From contig NZ_LWBS01000327.1 in the NCBI RefSeq assembly GCF_001652265.1, forward strand, positions 62,001 through 126,000: a stretch of DNA of 64,000 nucleotides. The letters are read 5' to 3'. This DNA is from Rhizobium leguminosarum (GTDB lineage: Bacteria > Pseudomonadota > Alphaproteobacteria > Rhizobiales > Rhizobiaceae). Shown here one piece after another: positions 26,106 through 34,101 of this stretch (position 1 is its first letter; every line of letters starts with the position of its first letter). Both the position numbers and the translations under genes were made by a program. Under the pieces are notes generated by a model, which was given only the letters and a program-made list of their open reading frames with translations, did no database searches and had not been told where the DNA came from.

Positions 26106-27227
26106 TCATTTGTTGTAGGGGTCGGCCGCATCGCGCAGGCCGTCGCCGAGAAGGTTGAGCGCCATCACGGCGACCACGACGGCACAGCCCGGCATGAAGA
26201 GCCATGGCGCGGTGGCGATCGAGCGAATGTTCTGGGCCTCGCGCAGAAGCACGCCCCAGGAGATGGTCGGCGGCTGCAGCCCGAGCCCCAGGAAGGAGAG
26301 AGAGGTTTCGGCAAGGATCATCGCCGGCACTGCAAGCGTGATCGACGCAATGATATGGCTGGCGAAACTCGGCAGCATATGGCGAAAGATGATGCGCCTT
26401 TCGCGAACACCGTCGAGCCTCGCGGCGGCGACGAATTCCTCGGTGCGCAAAGACAGGAAGCGGCCGCGAACGACGCGGGCGAGCTGCGCCCAACCGGTCA
26501 GCGACAGGATGATCGTAATCATCATATATTGCAGCGTCGCAGGCCAGTCCTGCGGCAGGGCCGCGGCCATTGCGAGCCAGATCGGGATCGTCGGCAGCGA
26601 CAGCACGAAATCGATCACCCGCTGCAGGAAGAAATCGATGCGGCCGCCGTAATATCCCGAGATGCCGCCGAGCACGATGCCGAGCATGAGCGAGAAGAAG
26701 ACACCGACGAGGCCGATCGACAACGAGATCTGCGAGCCCTGCACCGTTCGGCTGAAAACATCGCGCCCAAGCCTGTCGGCGCCGAACAGAAGCAGCGGCG
26801 TCGTCTTGTCGGGCGAGGCGATCAGATGGATGTTGGTCCTAAACAGGCCGAACACCGAATATTCATAGCCGCGCCCGAAGAACTGGACGTCGACACGTTT
26901 TGTCGTGTCTTCCTTGAAAATGGCGGCCAGCGTTTCCGGATCGCGGGTCAGCTTCATCGGATAATAATGCGGGCCAAAAGAGAACCCATTCTGCGTATCG
27001 ATCAGATGCAATCTCTGCGGCGGGTGAAAAGTCGCCCGCGCATTTTGCAGATTCGGATCGTTGATGGCGAAAAAGCCGGGAAGCAGGGCGACGATATACA
27101 TCAGCACGGTGACGACGAGCGCGACCATGGCCAGCCGATGCCGGCGGAAAGCCCACCAGATGAGCTGCCACTGCGATGCGACGGCGGCGCGATCCGGCGG
27201 AATGTTCGTAACGGTGATGTCGGCCAT
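26106..27227 (-). CDS. Peptide/opine-type ABC transporter permease (DppC-like)
   Basis: Inner-membrane permease of 373 residues, longer than typical DppC (about 300) because of a roughly 110-residue periplasmic loop after the first helix, a trait of the YejE-like subgroup. The OppC N-terminal segment is followed by GADRLGRDVFSRTVQGSQISL, and the EAA loop has EEFVAAARLDGVRERRIIFRH. It lies between the DppB-like gene (9 bp) and the fused ATPase (7 bp). Confidence 0.92.
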   Translation of the reverse strand: MADITVTNIPPDRAAVASQWQLIWWAFRRHRLAMVALVVTVLMYIVALLPGFFAINDPNLQNARATFHPPQRLHLIDTQNGFSFGPHYYPMKLTRDPETLAAIFKEDTTKRVDVQFFGRGYEYSVFGLFRTNIHLIASPDKTTPLLLFGADRLGRDVFSRTVQGSQISLSIGLVGVFFSLMLGIVLGGISGYYGGRIDFFLQRVIDFVLSLPTIPIWLAMAAALPQDWPATLQYMMITIILSLTGWAQLARVVRGRFLSLRTEEFVAAARLDGVRERRIIFRHMLPSFASHIIASITLAVPAMILAETSLSFLGLGLQPPTISWGVLLREAQNIRSIATAPWLFMPGCAVVVAVMALNLLGDGLRDAADPYNK

Positions 27228-27236
27228 ATGAGGCTC

Positions 27237-28223
27237 CTATTCCAACCGGATGCGGGGATCGACCAGCGCAAGCAGGATGTCACTGATCAGAGAGCCTATC
27301 AGCGTCAGCGCGCAGATCAGCAGAACGAAGGCGCCGGCGAGATACATGTCCTGGGCCATCAGCGCCTGCAGCAGCAAAGGTGCCGCCGTCGGCAGATTGA
27401 GGACGATGGCAACGACGACCGAGCCGGAAATGAGGTTGGGAAGCAGCCAGGCAATCGTCGAGATGAACGGATTGAGCGCGATCATCAGAGGATATTTCAC
27501 CAGCAGCCGGAACTCGGAGAGACCTTTTGCCCGTGCCGTGGTCACGTAAGGCTTCGGCAGTTCATCGAGCATGTTGGCGCGCATCACGCGGATGAGGCTC
27601 GCCGTCGAGGAGACGGCAAGGATGATGACGGGAAGCCAGAGATGCGAGAAGAGGTCGACCATCTTGGCGAAGCTCCAGGGCGCGTTCTCGTATTCCGGCG
27701 AAAAGAGCCCGCCGACATCCTGTCCGAATTCGACTGCCGCGACATACATCAGTACCAGCGCCAGCAGGAAGGACGGAACGGCCAAGCCGAAGAAGGTGAA
27801 GGCAGTGAAGAAATAGTCGCCGATCGAATATTTGCGCACGGCGGAAAAGACGCCGATCGGCAGCGCGATCGCCCAGGTGGCGATCAATGTCGACAGAGCC
27901 AGAACGAGCGTCAGCGCCATGCGCTCCCAGATCAGGTCAGAGACCGGCTGCTGCCATTCGAAGGAAATGCCGAAGTCGCCGCGTGTGAGAATGCCCCATA
28001 TCCACTTGAAATATTGGACGAGCATCGGGTCGCCGAGGCCAAAGCGCTCGCGCAATTGCGCCGCCGTGTTCTGATCGACGATCTCGTTGGAGGCTGCCAG
28101 CGTCGCAATATAGGTCGTGACATAATCGCCCGGCGGCAGCTGGATCAGCACGAAAGCGAGGAAACTGACGGCAAACAGCGATGGAATCATCCACAGGAAG
28201 CGTTTGGCGATAAAGACCAGCAT
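27237..28223 (-). CDS. Peptide/opine-type ABC transporter permease (DppB-like)
   Basis: Permease of 328 residues with six helices; the first is FLWMIPSLFAVSFLAFVLIQL. The EAA coupling loop is PKPYVTTARAKGLSEFRLLVKY. It pairs with the DppC-like protein in a heterodimeric channel. The start ATG 28223 lies 123 bp after the binding-protein stop, a gap with two RNA hairpins likely to reduce downstream expression. Confidence 0.92.
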   Translation of the reverse strand: MLVFIAKRFLWMIPSLFAVSFLAFVLIQLPPGDYVTTYIATLAASNEIVDQNTAAQLRERFGLGDPMLVQYFKWIWGILTRGDFGISFEWQQPVSDLIWERMALTLVLALSTLIATWAIALPIGVFSAVRKYSIGDYFFTAFTFFGLAVPSFLLALVLMYVAAVEFGQDVGGLFSPEYENAPWSFAKMVDLFSHLWLPVIILAVSSTASLIRVMRANMLDELPKPYVTTARAKGLSEFRLLVKYPLMIALNPFISTIAWLLPNLISGSVVVAIVLNLPTAAPLLLQALMAQDMYLAGAFVLLICALTLIGSLISDILLALVDPRIRLE

Positions 28224-28246
28224 GAGGCGCCTCTTGCATTGAACGC

Positions 28247-28298
28247 CGCCCTCCGAGCCTTGTCGGCCGTCAGGACCGGCAAGGCATCTCGGAGGGCG
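28247..28298 (-). repeat. Long hairpin between binding-protein and dppB-like genes
   Basis: CGCCCTCCGAG pairs with CTCGGAGGGCG, extended inward by CCTTGtCGG with CCGGCAAGG (one mismatch), giving a roughly 20-bp imperfect stem. It follows the terminator at 28302-28336. Tandem structures here fit differential expression of binding protein over membrane subunits. Confidence 0.6.
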
Positions 28299-28301
28299 AA
28301 C

Positions 28302-28336
28302 TGAAAGAAAGCGCCGTACCGTCGGGCACGGCGCTT
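28302..28336 (-). terminator. Intrinsic terminator/attenuator after the binding-protein gene
   Basis: On the minus strand AAGCGCCGT pairs with ACGGCGCTT around a 10-base loop and is followed by TCTTTC. It starts 11 bp after the binding-protein stop. Partial read-through would feed the permease and ATPase genes. Confidence 0.65.
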
Positions 28337-28346
28337 AAGACGAAAA

Positions 28347-30284
28347 TCAGCTCGTGAAGGTGAACTGCTGCGGCATTGCCGGCCCCGGATTGGGCCAGGA
28401 CCAGCTATCCGGCTGCTTTTCGGGAACATTGCGCAGATTGTTGCGGATGATGCCGAAGCCGCCAACGGCAAGGCAAAGCCCGACGGTCTCGAATTCTTCC
28501 GCCGCGATATCGAAGATCTGCTTCATGATCGCACCGCGCTTGTCGAGATCGGCCGTCGAACGCGCCTCGTCGAACAGCTTCATACGCTTCTTCTGGCTTT
28601 CCGGCGGCTCTTCGCCGCGTGCACCGTTAGAAGTGTACCAAAGCGTCCACGGAATGGCGTAACGCGAACCCTGCGGATGGAAGGCGAAGAAATCACGTGG
28701 ATCGAGCATCGGATCGAGGCCGCCAGGCCCCGGCCATACCTGCGCATCATGGGCATTGTCGTCGCCGCGGGTATAATAAAGCGCCCGCTCGATCGTGTTG
28801 ACCTTCATGTCGATACCGATCTGGGCCCAATGCGTCTTGACTAGTTCCAGGGCATCGACGAGGTCGGGATTGAGGGTGGGAATGACGTCGATCGAGAAGA
28901 ACACCTTCTGGCCGTCGGGCCGCAGCCGGAAGCCGTCGCCGCCTTTCTTGTAGCCGGCCTCATCGAGCATCGCGCCCGCCTTGTCGGCGTCATATTCGGT
29001 GAATTGCCGCGCGTACTTCTCGTGATACCAGGGATGGGTCGGACGCGGCCCGGCCTGGTAGGGCTCGCTTTGTCCGAAATAGACGATGTCGATGAGCTCC
29101 GGGCGATTGATGCCGATCGAGAGCGCTTGCCGGAACGACTTGTCGGCAAACATCTTGCGCATCGCCGGATCTTTGTGGGTGATGTTGAAGTAGATCTGGC
29201 ACTGCTGCGACGCCGAAGGCACGAGCGTCAGCAAGCGATAATCGCCTTTCTCCATGTTCTTCGACAGCGTCGGCTTGTTGGCGAGCACGCTGATATGGCG
29301 TTCCTGGATGTCGATCTTTCCCGAGATGACATTCAGCATCAGCGATTCGACGTCCTGCGAGATGCTGAAGTCGATTTCATCGATGTAGGGAAGCTGGTTG
29401 CCCTCGGTATCGACCTGCCAGAAATATGGATTGCGGGTCATGACGACACGCGTCGCACCCCCGGCATAAGGCTCCTTGACCACCCATGGATCGAGCGTCG
29501 GCTTGTCGACATTGCCCCATCGCGACGGGATCTCGATGTCGCCGCAACGGCTGCGGAACAGCTCCGTCCAACTGGTGACGCCGGCCTTCTTCGCATCGGC
29601 CTCGATATTGGGATTATATTTCGGCAGGAACTGGCTGCAATAATGCTTCGGGAACAGCGTCGGATGCTGGCCAAGCGGTGTGGCGAGGTTCTCCAGATAA
29701 AGCGCGTTGGCCGCAGCAAAGGTGAACTTCACTGTGTAATCGTCGATCTTCTCGACGGTGACCGGCTTGCCGGCGACAGCAAGCTGCGCCGGTGTCGAGC
29801 TGTAGAGCTCGGTGTTCTTGACGCAGTCTTCGATCGCGAAAACGACGTCATCGGCCGTAAAGGGATGACCGTCCGACCAGCGCACGCCTTCGATCAAATG
29901 GAAGGTGAATTGGGTCGCGTCGTCGCTGACTTCCCAGCGCTCGGCAAGATTCGGCTGCACAGCGGTAAATTCGAGGTTCCAGCGCACAAGGCTCTGGTTG
30001 CCGACCATGCGCAGGATGCCGTTATGGTCGGATGAACCGCGAAGGCCGCGGCGGAGCGAGCCGCCATAGGTGCCGACTTTTTCGAACGGCTTGACGACCA
30101 TCGGCTTTTTCGGCAGGCGCTCGGCGAGCGGCGGCAGCTTTCCATCCTTGGCGAGTTGCGCAAGGGCCGGCGCTTCGCCACCTGCGGCAGAGACGCGACC
30201 GGCGATAGACAGCGCCGCAACACCAGCCATGCCACCAAGCACGGCGCGGCGGGTGACGCCACGCGACAGTATTTCTTTGGCCAT
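28347..30284 (-). CDS. Tat-exported peptide/opine-type ABC transporter substrate-binding protein
   Basis: Periplasmic binding protein of 645 residues (SBP_bac_5). The Tat-like signal SRGVTRRAVLGGMAGVAAL leads to a cleavage region near residue 33. Domain I includes AERWEVSDDATQFTFHL and VRWSDGHPFTADDVVFAIED, the standard family signature. The size matches large-ligand binders of the YejA/AgaA group. A strong GGGAGGAA fixes ATG 30284; an upstream frame to 30449 is non-homologous. It is the first gene of the minus arm, under a promoter with repeated ATTACAA boxes. Confidence 0.92.
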   Translation of the reverse strand: MAKEILSRGVTRRAVLGGMAGVAALSIAGRVSAAGGEAPALAQLAKDGKLPPLAERLPKKPMVVKPFEKVGTYGGSLRRGLRGSSDHNGILRMVGNQSLVRWNLEFTAVQPNLAERWEVSDDATQFTFHLIEGVRWSDGHPFTADDVVFAIEDCVKNTELYSSTPAQLAVAGKPVTVEKIDDYTVKFTFAAANALYLENLATPLGQHPTLFPKHYCSQFLPKYNPNIEADAKKAGVTSWTELFRSRCGDIEIPSRWGNVDKPTLDPWVVKEPYAGGATRVVMTRNPYFWQVDTEGNQLPYIDEIDFSISQDVESLMLNVISGKIDIQERHISVLANKPTLSKNMEKGDYRLLTLVPSASQQCQIYFNITHKDPAMRKMFADKSFRQALSIGINRPELIDIVYFGQSEPYQAGPRPTHPWYHEKYARQFTEYDADKAGAMLDEAGYKKGGDGFRLRPDGQKVFFSIDVIPTLNPDLVDALELVKTHWAQIGIDMKVNTIERALYYTRGDDNAHDAQVWPGPGGLDPMLDPRDFFAFHPQGSRYAIPWTLWYTSNGARGEEPPESQKKRMKLFDEARSTADLDKRGAIMKQIFDIAAEEFETVGLCLAVGGFGIIRNNLRNVPEKQPDSWSWPNPGPAMPQQFTFTS

Positions 30285-30380
30285 CGAATTCCTCCCTTTT
30301 GTGCCGGCGCAGCCTTTGCACCGGCTGATGCGGCGGGCTCCCGACCCGACGCTGACGCCCTCCTCGGCGCGACGACCGAA

Positions 30381-30409
30381 ACCATAGACACGTTCCCAAA
30401 TGATTACAA
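30381..30409 (-). promoter_or_regulatory. Promoter of the minus-arm transporter operon
   Basis: On the minus strand TTGTAA (30409-30404) and TATGGT (30386-30381) are separated by 17 bases, placing transcription start about 90 bases before ATG 30284. Each box matches 4 of 6 consensus bases. One ATTACAA repeat overlaps the -35 box. Confidence 0.45.
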
Positions 30410-30429
30410 GAGTTGACAGATAATTACAA
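30401..30429. promoter_or_regulatory. Direct-repeat operator candidates for the GntR regulator
   Basis: TGATTACAA (30401-30409) and TAATTACAA (30421-30429) are direct repeats exactly 20 bp apart, two helical turns, so bound proteins would lie on the same face. One overlaps the -35 of the transporter promoter. They are the only clear repeats in the 316-bp divergent region. Confidence 0.5.
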
Positions 30430-30600
30430 ATTTCGTAGCGATGCAGCATCGATATGCGATGTTGCGCCGCCGAAATGCGGCCAACAGGACGAAAAACGTT
30501 GAATCTGTCAGAAGTTGTGCGCCGCCCCGAACATCATGGCCGGCAACAGTCTAGGTGCGGCCGCCAACCACGGCGAACGCGGCGTTGAGAGAAAAGGACC

Positions 30601-31323
30601 ATGGTGACATTCGCGGTCGATGCCGTTTCGAACAGGGGCGCAACGCGCTTCAGCGACATCATCTACGAGAAGATCGTGGGGATGATCGCCGACGGCAATT
30701 TTCCGGTGAACGAACGGCTGCCGTCGGAGACGAAGCTCGCCGCCGATTTCGGCGCATCGAGACCCGTCGTGCGCGAAGCGCTCGAACGCTTGAGAGCCGA
30801 TGGTCTGGTCGTTTCGCGTAAAGGGTCCGGTTCCTATGTCAGGCAAAGGCCGGATTCGTCGATGCTGAAAATGGTGCCGGTCGGCTCGCTCGCCGATGTA
30901 CAGCGGTTCTTCGAATTCCGCGCCGGCCTCGAAGCCGAGGCGGCGGAGCTTGCCGCGCGAAACTGGCAACCGGTCGACAAGGAGCGGATAACGGCAGCGC
31001 TTCTTTCGATCGAGCAATGTTTGCGCAACGGGGAGCTCGGTGCCGAAGAGGACCAGGCTCTGCACGATGCCATCGCCATGGCGACCGGTAACCAGTTCCA
31101 CATCACCCTGCGCGAGTGGTTCAAGCCACATTTCGCCATCGGGCATTCCGTTACGCGAAGCTTGAGCTTGAAGCGGACGCCGGAACAGATTCGCAGCGTC
31201 CAGGATGAGCATGCGGTGATCGTCGAGGCCATCTTCGCACGGCGGGAAACCGAAGCGCACGATGCGATGAAGAAACACATACTGAACGCCCGCGCCCGCA
31301 TGTTTCAGGGGGTTGAGCGATAA
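30601..31323 (+). CDS. GntR-family regulator, FadR/FCD subfamily
   Basis: A 240-residue regulator. The N-terminal winged HTH (about 15-85) has ERLPSETKLAADFGASRPVVREALERL. The C-terminal FCD helical bundle (about 100-230) holds metal/ligand positions D and H in EEDQALHDAIA, H in VQDEHAVIVEAI and H in AMKKHILNARA. FCD regulators near uronate genes typically sense sugar acids (family knowledge). AAAGGA is close to the ATG. It sits at the divergence point of the island and its stop overlaps a TAATG with the next gene, so it likely controls both arms and itself. Confidence 0.92.
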   Translation: MVTFAVDAVSNRGATRFSDIIYEKIVGMIADGNFPVNERLPSETKLAADFGASRPVVREALERLRADGLVVSRKGSGSYVRQRPDSSMLKMVPVGSLADVQRFFEFRAGLEAEAAELAARNWQPVDKERITAALLSIEQCLRNGELGAEEDQALHDAIAMATGNQFHITLREWFKPHFAIGHSVTRSLSLKRTPEQIRSVQDEHAVIVEAIFARRETEAHDAMKKHILNARARMFQGVER

Positions 31324-31334
31324 TGGAAGGAAGA

Positions 31335-32156
31335 ATGATGAAACGGATCGCTGTGACGGGTGCTGCCGGCCGTGTCGGAACGCTGCTGCGCCCTCACCTT
31401 AGCGCGCATTTTGGGCACGTCCACCTGATCGACCTGCAGGAACCGGCTGAGCTTGGCGAAAACGAGACATTCGTAAGAGCAGACCTTACTAAGCTCGATG
31501 AGGCGACGGCTGCGCTCAAGGATATCGATGGCGTCGTTCATCTCGCCGGTATTGCAAGCGGCATCGACATGAACGCCATTCTACATGCGAACGTGCTTGG
31601 AACATACAATCTCTACGAAGCGGCACGGACCAACAAGGTCCAGCGGGTCGTCTATGCATCGAGCAACCATGCCACGGGCTTTTATCCGCGCGGCCTGCTC
31701 GTGTCGCCGCTCGACCCGATGCGCCCCGACAGCCCGTATGGGCTTTCCAAATGCTGGGGCGAACTTGTGGCGGGGCTGTATTACGACACATCAGGCATTC
31801 GCTCTTTGTCCATCCGCATCGGCAATGCGGGCACCTATCCCAACAGCGAGCGATCCATTGCGATCTGGATCAGCGCGCGAGACCTGGCGCAATTGGTCAG
31901 GATCGGCCTTTCGCACCCGTTGATCGCAGCAACAGTGGTCTACGGCGTTTCTGACACCGAGGAGATCTGGTGGGACAACGAGCTGGCAGCACGATTGGGC
32001 TACCGGCCGCAGGACCGGCCGCGTGATCACGCCCTGATCGAAGAGGGATCCGAAGGGCCGGTCGCGCTGGCGTTCCAGGGCGGCGGGTTCTGTGAGATCA
32101 ATCACGACGGCACCATCCGCATGCGCGACGCCGAGGGCCTGGAGACGGTTGAATGA
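31335..32156 (+). CDS. udh: Uronate dehydrogenase (NAD-dependent, SDR extended family)
   Basis: Oxidises D-galacturonate or D-glucuronate to the aldaro-lactone with NAD. It has 273 residues. The NAD motif is VTGAAGRVG, the catalytic pair is Tyr and Lys in PYGLSKCWGE, and VYASSNHATGFYP is characteristic of bacterial Udh. The start ATGATG at 31335 follows GGAAGGAAGA; the frame also contains ATG 31323 overlapping the gntR stop. It overlaps the lactonase start by ATGA. First enzyme of the proposed oxidative uronate route. Confidence 0.87.
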   Translation: MMKRIAVTGAAGRVGTLLRPHLSAHFGHVHLIDLQEPAELGENETFVRADLTKLDEATAALKDIDGVVHLAGIASGIDMNAILHANVLGTYNLYEAARTNKVQRVVYASSNHATGFYPRGLLVSPLDPMRPDSPYGLSKCWGELVAGLYYDTSGIRSLSIRIGNAGTYPNSERSIAIWISARDLAQLVRIGLSHPLIAATVVYGVSDTEEIWWDNELAARLGYRPQDRPRDHALIEEGSEGPVALAFQGGGFCEINHDGTIRMRDAEGLETVE

Positions 32157-33046
32157 CGGCGCCTCGGATCATCCGCCCGGATGTACGTTCCGTGATCCAA
32201 CAACCGCTGACGGTTGCTGAATCACCGGTATGGGACGAAGAGACCGGCACTTTGTGGTTCGTCGATATTCTGGCGCCGGCGCTCGTCCGGCTTTCGGCTT
32301 CAGGAAAGATCGACCGCTTCGATATGCCGGCCGCCATCGGCGCGCTCGGGCTTTGCCGCGATCAAAGGATCGTCGCGGCGCTTCAGACGGGCGTCCATCT
32401 CTTCGATCCGGTCTCCGGAGATTTCGAGTTCGTTTCCGATCCGGTCGGACGTGACATCAGTTGCCGCCTTAACGATGGAAAGGTCGGTCCCGACGGGCAC
32501 TTCTGGATCGGCTCGTTCAGCGAAGCCAAGCCGCAGACCGATGAGGCCGCACTTTACCGCGTGGGCGCCGATGGCCACACGCGGACCGTTGCAACCGGAC
32601 TGACGAGTTCCAACGGCCTTGCCTGGTCGCCGGACGGCCGGCGGATGTATCACTCCGACAGCCGGCAATGCTTCCTGCAGGCATTCGACTTCGATCCGGA
32701 TACGGGCGTCCTCGGCGATGGGCGCCGGCTTCGCAGCTTCACGGAAGACGAGGGTCGGCCCGACGGCGCGACAACCGATCGTGACGGGTTCTACTGGAGT
32801 GCCGGCGTTTCCGCCGGTCGCCTCAACCGAATATCGCCCGAAGGCGAAATCGTCGAAATCTACATTCTGCCGGTCGCGGCACCGACAATGCCATGTTTCG
32901 GAGGGCCGGATCTCCGCACCCTCTTTGTCACGAGCCTGTCGACGGACCGCACCGGACGTTTCGAGGCGGGGACGGTCATCGCCTTCGACGTGGATGCAGA
33001 GGGCCTACCGCCCTTCCGCTTCGGGCCCGGCCACCCTCCGGGATGA
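32153..33046 (+). CDS. SMP-30/gluconolactonase-family sugar-acid lactonase (UxuL-like)
   Basis: A six-bladed beta-propeller of 297 residues. Metal ligands expected in this family are visible: Glu in VAESPVWDEETG, Asn in TSSNGLAWSPDGR and Asp in RPDGATTDRDGFYW. It hydrolyses sugar lactones; next to uronate dehydrogenase the likely substrate is galactaro- or glucaro-lactone, as for UxuL-type enzymes. ATG 32153 overlaps the udh stop (ATGA). The last 20 residues are proline- and glycine-rich. Confidence 0.87.
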   Translation: MTAPRIIRPDVRSVIQQPLTVAESPVWDEETGTLWFVDILAPALVRLSASGKIDRFDMPAAIGALGLCRDQRIVAALQTGVHLFDPVSGDFEFVSDPVGRDISCRLNDGKVGPDGHFWIGSFSEAKPQTDEAALYRVGADGHTRTVATGLTSSNGLAWSPDGRRMYHSDSRQCFLQAFDFDPDTGVLGDGRRLRSFTEDEGRPDGATTDRDGFYWSAGVSAGRLNRISPEGEIVEIYILPVAAPTMPCFGGPDLRTLFVTSLSTDRTGRFEAGTVIAFDVDAEGLPPFRFGPGHPPG

Positions 33047-33108
33047 CAGCGAGCCGATCATCCCTTTGAAATGACAGCGAATAGATGGAAAGATAACGGG
33101 GAAGAAAG

Positions 33109-34059
33109 ATGAGCATCGCAACCATGCGCAAGGCGCTTACAGGCGTATCGGGTGTTCCCGTCACCGCCTATGACGGCAAGGGTGAAGTCGAACCCCGGAT
33201 CACGGCGAAAGTCTATGAGCGGGTCGCGGCAGCCGGCATTCACAACATCGTCGCTGCCGGCAATACCGGGGAATTCTATGCTCTGACGCCGCAGGAAATC
33301 AGGATCGTCCATGAGGCGGCGGTTTCAGGCGTCAATGGCAAGGCGCCGGTGACGGCGGCAATCGGCCGGTCGCTGCGCGAGGCAATCGGCATGGCGAAAG
33401 ATGCGGCGACGATCGGCGCATCCGCCGTCATGTCGCATCAGCCCGTCGATCCTTTCGCAGCACCTGCGGCCCAGATCGACTATTTCTGCAATCTTGCGGA
33501 TGCTTCCGCCCTGCCGCTCATCGCCTATGTCAGGGCGGATGGTTTCGCCGTCGCCGATATCGTCCGCCTCGCAAATCACGGCAATGTTGTCGGCATCAAA
33601 TTCGCCACGACCGATCTGATGCTGCTGTCCAGAGCGATCCCGGCGGCGGATCCCGGCGGCGCGATGTTCGTCTGCGGCCTGGCGGAGAGCTGGGCGCCGA
33701 CATTTACCGCAGCCGGCGCCCGCGGCTTCACGTCCGGCCTCGTCAACGTCGCGCCGAAGCTCTCGCTTGCCGTCCACGCTGCGCTCGAAAAAGGCGAATT
33801 CGCCGCGGCCAGGGCGATTGTCAACAAGCTCGAACCATTCGAGCGGATGCGGACCAAATTCCGCAATGGCGCGAACGTGACCGTCGTCAAGGAAGCCGTC
33901 ATCTATGCCGGTCTCGATGTCGGTCCCGTGCGTGTGCCGGGATTACCGCAGCTCGACCAGCATGAACGCGAGGAGCTTCATCGGCTGCTTCAAGGCTGGG
34001 AGGCCGAAGGCGACATTCAAACTCATTCAGACCAGCCGGTCGTAAAGGCGGCCGGCTGA
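33109..34059 (+). CDS. DHDPS/NAL-family dehydratase-aldolase, 5-dehydro-4-deoxyglucarate dehydratase-like
   Basis: A 316-residue TIM-barrel Schiff-base enzyme. The N-terminal GVPVTAYDGKGEVE and AGNTGEFYALT are family landmarks. Catalytic Tyr140 is in LPLIAYVRADG and Schiff-base Lys164 in VGIKFATTD. In this operon it would decarboxylate and dehydrate 5-dehydro-4-deoxyglucarate (KDG) to 2-oxoglutarate semialdehyde; a KDG aldolase role cannot be excluded. GGGAAGAAAG precedes ATG 33109. The dehydrogenase for the product is not in the window. Confidence 0.82.
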   Translation: MSIATMRKALTGVSGVPVTAYDGKGEVEPRITAKVYERVAAAGIHNIVAAGNTGEFYALTPQEIRIVHEAAVSGVNGKAPVTAAIGRSLREAIGMAKDAATIGASAVMSHQPVDPFAAPAAQIDYFCNLADASALPLIAYVRADGFAVADIVRLANHGNVVGIKFATTDLMLLSRAIPAADPGGAMFVCGLAESWAPTFTAAGARGFTSGLVNVAPKLSLAVHAALEKGEFAAARAIVNKLEPFERMRTKFRNGANVTVVKEAVIYAGLDVGPVRVPGLPQLDQHEREELHRLLQGWEAEGDIQTHSDQPVVKAAG

Positions 34060-34101
34060 TTTCGACACTATCCACAAACAACAGGATTGGGAGGTCTTGA
34101 G

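Noticed and set aside
21963..28304. Very long plus-strand open frames (about 550-790 codons) opposite the dehydratase, ATPase and permease genes
   Set aside because: They mirror strongly supported minus-strand genes; the composition is rich in Arg, Asp, His and Gln with no domains, the usual effect of high third-position GC on the antisense strand.
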